From the NCBI RefSeq assembly GCF_010078385.1, contig NZ_SIJC01000001.1, positions 124,001-188,000 on the forward strand: a stretch of DNA of 64,000 bases. Direction: 5' to 3'. Both the position numbers and the translations under genes were made by a program. Positions 59,525 through 64,000 of the stretch are shown here, piece by piece. The notes under the pieces are model-generated. The model saw nothing but the letters and a program-made list of their open reading frames with translations, did no database searches and was not told the origin of the DNA. Position 1 is the stretch's first letter; every line of letters begins with the position of its first letter. The DNA comes from Chengkuizengella sediminis (GTDB lineage: Bacteria; Bacillota; Bacilli; Paenibacillales; KCTC-33759).

Positions 59525-61066
59525 TTATTTTGCGTATTCAACCGCTCTAGTTTCACGAATTACAGTCACTTTAATGTGACCAGGATATTCTAATTCATTT
59601 TCGATTTGAGAGGTTATGGTACGTGCAAGTCGATAAGCTTCAGTATCATCAACTTGTTCAGGATGAACCATGACTCTTATTTCTCTACCTGCTTGTATTG
59701 CATAGGACTTCTCAACACCGTCAAATGATTCAGAAATCTCTTCTAACTTTTCTAAACGTTTGATATATGTTTCTAAAGTTTCCCTTCTTGCTCCAGGTCT
59801 TGCTGCTGAAAGTGCATCTGCAGCTCCAACTAGCATAGAAATTACTGAAGTTGCTTCACAATCACCATGGTGTGAAGCGATACTGTTAATAACAACAGGA
59901 TGTTCTTTATATTTTTTCGCAAGTTCTACACCAATTTCAACATGAGACCCTTCTACTTCGTGGTCTAAAGCTTTTCCAATATCATGTAAAAGTCCAGCAC
60001 GTTTTGCCAAAGTGATATCTTCGCCTAATTCTCCAGCCATTAGACCCGCTAAATAAGCAACCTCTAATGAATGTCTTAATACATTTTGTCCATAACTAGA
60101 ACGGAATTTTAAACGTCCTAAAATCTTAATTAGATCAGGATGTAAGCCATGAACACCAGCTTCAAATGTAGCTTGTTCACCGTATTCACGAATACGTTCA
60201 TCCACTTCTTTACGTGATTTATCGACCATTTCTTCAATACGAGCCGGATGAATTCTTCCATCAGCCACTAATTTTTCTAGTGAAGTTCTGGCAATCTCTC
60301 TTCTGATTGGGTCAAATCCCGACAATATAACTGCTTCAGGAGTATCATCGATAATTAAATCAATTCCAGTTAATGTTTCTAAAGCTCTTATATTACGGCC
60401 CTCTCGTCCAATGATTCTACCTTTCATTTCTTCATTTGGAAGTGAAACAACTGAAACTGTCGTTTCAGCAACATGGTCAGCAGCACATCTTTGGATAGCA
60501 AGTGAAATGATATCTTTCGCTTTCTTATCCGCTTCTTCTTTCGCCCTTTGCTCAATTTCTTTAATCAGCTGTGCTGTTTCATGCCTAGTTTCCTGTTCAA
60601 CACGATTTAGTATTATATCTTTGGCCTCACTCAAGGTAAGATTTGAAATTCGCTCTAATTCAGCAACTTGCTTGTCATGGATTAGTTGAATTTGTGACTG
60701 TTTATCATCAATTTGCTTCTCCTTGTTGGCAATTTTTTCTTCTTTACGCTCAAAAGATTCTATTTTTTTATCCAGCGATTCCTCTTTTTGCAACAATCGT
60801 CTTTCTAGTCGTTGGACTTCATTTCGACGGTCACGAATGTCTTTTTCAGCTTCGATTCGGATTTTGTGCGCTTCGTCTTTAGCTTCTAATATATTTTCCT
60901 TTTTAAGTGCTTCAGCATCTTTCTTAGCATTTAACAGAATCTGCTCAGCTGCATGTTCAGCACTAGTGATCTTAGCTTCTGCAAGAGATTTGCGGATAAA
61001 ATAACCAATCCCGAAGCATATTAAACCAACACCAACAACGAGAACGATAACCCAGATGGGATCCAT
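59525..61066 (-). CDS. rny: Ribonuclease Y
   Basis: The 513-residue membrane-bound endoribonuclease that initiates mRNA decay in Firmicutes. One N-terminal TM helix (about 4-26) is followed by a long coiled coil (about 30-200), a KH domain ([31 protein letters not shown]) and an HD domain ([40 protein letters not shown]), then [13 protein letters not shown]. Length and order equal B. subtilis YmdA. GAGGAGGTG precedes the ATG. RicA in this window is a known partner. Confidence 0.96.
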   Translation of the reverse strand: MDPIWVIVLVVGVGLICFGIGYFIRKSLAEAKITSAEHAAEQILLNAKKDAEALKKENILEAKDEAHKIRIEAEKDIRDRRNEVQRLERRLLQKEESLDKKIESFERKEEKIANKEKQIDDKQSQIQLIHDKQVAELERISNLTLSEAKDIILNRVEQETRHETAQLIKEIEQRAKEEADKKAKDIISLAIQRCAADHVAETTVSVVSLPNEEMKGRIIGREGRNIRALETLTGIDLIIDDTPEAVILSGFDPIRREIARTSLEKLVADGRIHPARIEEMVDKSRKEVDERIREYGEQATFEAGVHGLHPDLIKILGRLKFRSSYGQNVLRHSLEVAYLAGLMAGELGEDITLAKRAGLLHDIGKALDHEVEGSHVEIGVELAKKYKEHPVVINSIASHHGDCEATSVISMLVGAADALSAARPGARRETLETYIKRLEKLEEISESFDGVEKSYAIQAGREIRVMVHPEQVDDTEAYRLARTITSQIENELEYPGHIKVTVIRETRAVEYAK

Positions 61067-61279
61067 GATTCATTCACCTCCTCGTTGATAAAACTCCAAG
61101 GGTTAGCCTGGGATAATATGGTTTTTTAATCCGATTTACATTTTCATTTAATCATTCTTTTTTTCATACTTGGCAGAAAGTTGATAAAAATTGGCGAAAA
61201 AAAATAGGTGAATATACATGAATATTTTATCTTTAATAAAATAAGATTGTCAAGTTATGAAATGATTTAGAATATAAAT

Positions 61280-61936
61280 CTACCATTCATTCGTTTCTTC
61301 CTTCTCAACTTTTTCTATAATATTACGAATTAAAGAATACTCAAATCCTCTTCTCAATAAAAATGAACTGATCTTTGATTTTTTTTTGGTGGACTCACCA
61401 CTCTGTTTATCCCACCTTTTTTTGGCTAATAGATACGCAGTTTCATATTCCAATTCTTTATCCAATTCCTGTATTACTTGTGTGATCGTCACTTTATTGA
61501 TCCCTTTTTGAGACAACTCTTGTTCAATCCATTTCAACCCTTTTTTTTGATGTTTTATTCGATAATTTGCTAAATTAAGTGCATAATGATAATCATCAAT
61601 ATATTTTGTACTTTCTAATTGATCTAATGTGTGCTCAATCTGGTTTTCTTCATAACCTTTTTCACTTAATTTTTGTTTAAGCTCATATCTTGAATTAGCT
61701 CTACGTGAAATCATACGAATAGCTTGACGATGTACAATCTGCATTTCTTCATCTTCAACAATTTGCTTTATCTTTTTTGAGTTTATTTCTTCCCCTTTAA
61801 GCAAACGATTTTTGACAAGTATGTCTTCATGTACAGAAAACACATATCGATCATTCACATAAATATTGTACCGATTACGATTTTTTTTTTGTTTTTCAAC
61901 TAGTGTAATCAAATTTCCTTCAGATTCAGTGCTCAT
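61280..61936 (-). CDS. recX: Recombination regulator RecX
   Basis: A 218-residue three-helix-repeat protein that modulates RecA filaments. The pattern RRANSRYELKQKLSEKGYEENQIEHTLDQLESTKYIDDYHYALNLANYRIKHQKKGLKWIEQELSQKGI matches the first RecX repeats, and LAKKRWDKQSGES...FLLRRGFEYSLIRNII the last. GGGAGAGAGG before the ATG at 61936; a TTG one codon earlier is less likely. It lies downstream of recA behind a strong hairpin. Confidence 0.92.
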   Translation of the reverse strand: MSTESEGNLITLVEKQKKNRNRYNIYVNDRYVFSVHEDILVKNRLLKGEEINSKKIKQIVEDEEMQIVHRQAIRMISRRANSRYELKQKLSEKGYEENQIEHTLDQLESTKYIDDYHYALNLANYRIKHQKKGLKWIEQELSQKGINKVTITQVIQELDKELEYETAYLLAKKRWDKQSGESTKKKSKISSFLLRRGFEYSLIRNIIEKVEKEETNEW

Positions 61937-61966
61937 CAAAACCTCTCTCCCATTTTGTTATATGTA

Positions 61967-61997
61967 GCAGAAGCACCTTCAAAGAAGGTGCTTCTGC
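61967..61997 (-). terminator. Strong hairpin between recA and recX
   Basis: A perfect 14-bp stem pairs GCAGAAGCACCTTC (61967-61980) with GAAGGTGCTTCTGC (61984-61997) around AAA. It ends about 30 bases before the recX start, lacks a T run, and may act as a partial terminator or mRNA stabiliser that keeps RecX below RecA. Confidence 0.65.
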
Positions 61998-62130
61998 TTC
62001 TAAATTGCTAATATTAGTTCATGTTCAAAATAAAGAATCTAACTATAAACCATTTTGTTTTAGCTACTTCAGTACCAGTTCTTCCTAAGTTAGGAAACTA
62101 TGAAGATTCCCTCACTTTTTAGAATGAATT

Positions 62131-63174
62131 TTACTCATTTGTAGCTAGTGGAGCTTTCTTTTCAACTTTTCCCTCTTCATTCTCATCCGGGAGGAGATCT
62201 TTATCGATTCTAATTTTTGTTTCAATTTCTTCAGCAAGTTCCTTACTATCTTTCAAAAACTGCTTTGCATTCTCTCTTCCTTGTCCTAATCTTTCACCTT
62301 CATAGGAATACCATGCACCACTTTTATTAACAATATCTAGTTCTGTTCCAATATCTATGATGCTACCTTCACGTGATATTCCTTCACCATACATGATATC
62401 GAGCTCAGCCTGCTTAAATGGGGGTGCTACTTTGTTTTTAACTACTTTAATACGTGTCCTATTCCCCACCATATCATTGCCTTGTTTAAGCGTTTCAATG
62501 CGTCTCACATCAAGTCTAACGGAAGAATAAAACTTCAGTGCTCTACCTCCAGGCGTTGTTTCTGGATTTCCAAACATTACACCTACTTTTTCTCTAAGTT
62601 GGTTAATAAATATTGCAATCGTATTAGATTTGCTAATAGCGCCTGATAGTTTTCTTAAAGCCTGGGACATCAAACGCGCTTGAAGTCCTACATGCGCATC
62701 TCCCATTTCGCCTTCAATTTCTGCTTTAGGTACTAATGCAGCAACTGAATCGACAACAATAATATCAACTGCCCCGCTTCGTACGAGTGCTTCTGCAATT
62801 TCTAACGCTTGTTCACCCGTATCAGGTTGTGACAAAAGCAACTCATCTATGTTTACACCTAGCTTCTTAGCATATACAGGATCAAGTGCGTGTTCCGCAT
62901 CGATAAACGCTGCCTGTCCTCCTGTTTTTTGTGCTTCAGCTATAGCATGAAGTGCTACAGTCGTTTTACCAGAAGATTCAGGTCCGAAAACTTCAATAAT
63001 TCTTCCACGCGGAAAACCACCTATTCCTAAAGCAATGTCTAATGCAAGAGCTCCACTTGAAAGGGTTTCTACCTGTGTGCTAGTAGATTCTCCTAATTTC
63101 ATTACAGAACCTTTTCCAAATTGTTTTTCTATTTGGCGTAAAGCCATATCTAACGCAGCGCGACGATCTGTCAA
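62131..63174 (-). CDS. recA: Recombinase RecA
   Basis: The 347-residue strand-exchange recombinase. Walker A is GPESSGKTT, Walker [13 protein letters not shown], with loop L1 [10 protein letters not shown] and L2 [16 protein letters not shown]. The TTG at 63174 gives [30 protein letters not shown], aligned with the B. subtilis start MSDRQAALDM; a GTG three codons earlier lies inside the ribosome binding site AAGGAAG. It is SOS-controlled by a LexA box upstream and a sigma-A promoter. Confidence 0.97.
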   Translation of the reverse strand: MTDRRAALDMALRQIEKQFGKGSVMKLGESTSTQVETLSSGALALDIALGIGGFPRGRIIEVFGPESSGKTTVALHAIAEAQKTGGQAAFIDAEHALDPVYAKKLGVNIDELLLSQPDTGEQALEIAEALVRSGAVDIIVVDSVAALVPKAEIEGEMGDAHVGLQARLMSQALRKLSGAISKSNTIAIFINQLREKVGVMFGNPETTPGGRALKFYSSVRLDVRRIETLKQGNDMVGNRTRIKVVKNKVAPPFKQAELDIMYGEGISREGSIIDIGTELDIVNKSGAWYSYEGERLGQGRENAKQFLKDSKELAEEIETKIRIDKDLLPDENEEGKVEKKAPLATNE

Positions 63175-63209
63175 AGAACTCACTTCCTTTTTTTATCTTT
63201 ATAATGATT

Positions 63210-63238
63210 ATGATACCTTGTTTTAGTCTTCTTGCCAA
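63210..63238 (-). promoter_or_regulatory. recA promoter
   Basis: On the minus strand TTGGCA (63238-63233) and TATCAT (63215-63210) are 17 bases apart, a good sigma-A promoter about 30 bases before the recA ribosome binding site. Confidence 0.75.
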
Positions 63239-63247
63239 GCATTTTTT

Positions 63248-63261
63248 CGAACATATATTCG
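63248..63261 (-). promoter_or_regulatory. LexA (SOS) box upstream of recA
   Basis: The gene strand reads CGAATATATGTTCG, 13 of 14 positions of the Gram-positive SOS consensus CGAACRNRYGTTYG. It lies just upstream of the -35 element, as expected for DNA-damage control of recA. Confidence 0.8.
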
Positions 63262-63273
63262 ATTCATATATTT

Positions 63274-63309
63274 TAAAAAACCGCAACAAAGAAAAATCCT
63301 CGTTACGGT
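63274..63309 (-). terminator. Terminator between cinA and recA
   Basis: On the minus strand a 10-bp stem (ACCGTAACGA with TTGTTGCGGT, including G-T pairs) is followed by TTTTTT. It separates the cinA transcript from the recA promoter. Confidence 0.75.
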
Positions 63310-63435
63310 GCTTCCGATATCGTTATTATATATGAAACGTTGAAAAGGCACAAGAGAATTAATTGTCGGGTAGGTGGGTATTTTGCTGTCGAAACCAAGA
63401 TTAAAACATCATTTCGTGCGCTTGCCTGGGAAATA

Positions 63436-64000
63436 TCAACTGATTATATTTCCCTTATTTTCTTTCCATAATTGATATAAGGCATATTTTGCTGCTCTCA
63501 ATTGAACTATTTCACGATTTCCTGGCATTTGCACAGATTTCACCTTTACTGGATGCCCCTTTTGTTTAATCCCTATGAATACTAATCCGACGGGTTTCCC
63601 TTCAGATTCTGAAGGTCCAGCAACACCAGTCACTGATATAGACCAATCTGTATTTGTTTGGTGATTCAAATTTTCTGCTAACATTTCCGCTGTTTGTGAA
63701 CTGACTGCCCCCGGAGCATCTTTTCCTTCTAGCAACTCCATAGGAATATTAAGAAATTCGTGTTTCAATTGATTGCTATAACAAACAACACCACCTTGAT
63801 AAACTGAAGAACTTCCAGCAACGCTTGTTATCAATTGGCTAATCTTTCCACCTGTACAGCTCTCAGCAACAGATAATGTTAAGTTCTTAGACCCCATCAT
63901 TTTTATTAATGCTTCTTCAAAAGTGATATTTTCTGATGCATAAAGGTATTTACCTACTCTATTGATAATCTCATTCTCTACAGATTTCATTTTTTCATAG
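63436..64000 (-). CDS. cinA: CinA-like protein, C-terminal nicotinamide-nucleotide amidase domain (5' part outside the window)
   Basis: The visible 188 codons are the CinA C-terminal domain: VAESCTGGKISQLITSVAGSSSVYQGGVVCYSNQLKHEFLNIP, the deamidase motif with catalytic Ser, and SVTGVAGPSESEGKPVGLVFIGI. The frame stays open past the ATG at 63990 to the window edge (YEK before MKSVENEIINRVG), and VEN/VESEI...RVGKYLY is the linker found inside full-length CinA. I therefore treat it as the 3' part of full cinA and not as a short protein. cinA before recA is the usual Bacillales order. Confidence 0.88.
   Translation of the reverse strand, partial: YEKMKSVENEIINRVGKYLYASENITFEEALIKMMGSKNLTLSVAESCTGGKISQLITSVAGSSSVYQGGVVCYSNQLKHEFLNIPMELLEGKDAPGAVSSQTAEMLAENLNHQTNTDWSISVTGVAGPSESEGKPVGLVFIGIKQKGHPVKVKSVQMPGNREIVQLRAAKYALYQLWKENKGNIIS

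Overview
The window looks like chromosomal DNA of a low-G+C, spore-forming Firmicute of the order Bacillales. The right end carries the conserved block cinA-recA-recX-rny-ymdB-spoVS-dipeptidase-korA-korB-pduL-miaB-ricA, all on the minus strand. Base composition is AT-rich (by eye, not counted), ribosome binding sites are strong and GGAGG-like, and TTG/GTG starts are common. A copper-amine-oxidase-type stalk domain on a class A beta-lactamase-like protein hints at the Paenibacillaceae, but I cannot name a genus from sequence alone. I saw no rRNA, tRNA, CRISPR array or intact insertion sequence.

Layout. 0-5.8 kb: a C4-dicarboxylate TRAP uptake locus (dctP-dctQ-dctM) with a DctS/DctR-type two-component system, a divergent second binding protein that is probably a sensor partner, and a perfect CcpA (cre) box before dctP. 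5.9-12.5 kb: a membrane-anchored GNAT protein, a patatin-like lipase, an ABC-F ATPase with an attenuator-type leader, an FMN reductase, a beta-lactamase-fold protein and an APH-type kinase. 12.7-19 kb: a two-unit beta-helix protein, an aquaporin, a CotA-like multicopper oxidase and a DUF899 protein. 19-23.5 kb: XerS with a possible dif-like site upstream, Dps, DinB, Ogt, BluB and a glycosyltransferase remnant.

23.6-30.8 kb is the most unusual part. Six minus-strand genes include two copies of an MFS exporter and two copies of a fusion protein (MerR DNA-binding domain, Trm112-like zinc ribbon, SAM methyltransferase), interleaved with an APH-type kinase and an alpha/beta hydrolase. Both MFS genes have roughly 200-base leaders that share a GGGTTAACCC-centred hairpin and a conserved CTGTTG-rich segment that can encode a Leu/Pro-rich mini-peptide. 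I read this as a duplicated drug-sensing, modification and efflux cassette; that reading is inference.

31-45 kb: an acetoacetate/butyrate-type CoA-transferase and thiolase operon, small stress and detoxification genes, a Kef/NapA-type antiporter, a tandem array of three paralogous unknown proteins with traces of decayed copies, an HxlR/nitroreductase pair, a second Dps, and a BlaI/BlaR1-type pair with two visible operator dyads. 44.5-47 kb: an HTH protein divergent from a tyrosine recombinase across a very AT-rich gap. 47-51 kb: EEP phosphatase/nuclease, MDR reductase, AHSA1, lipoprotein and VanW genes.

In the conserved right end, ymdB appears to start with a rare ATT codon, recA has a LexA box and a recognisable promoter, and a strong hairpin separates recA from recX. 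Several of the gene starts given here were moved inward from the longest reading frame because a ribosome binding site lies inside the apparent coding extension.
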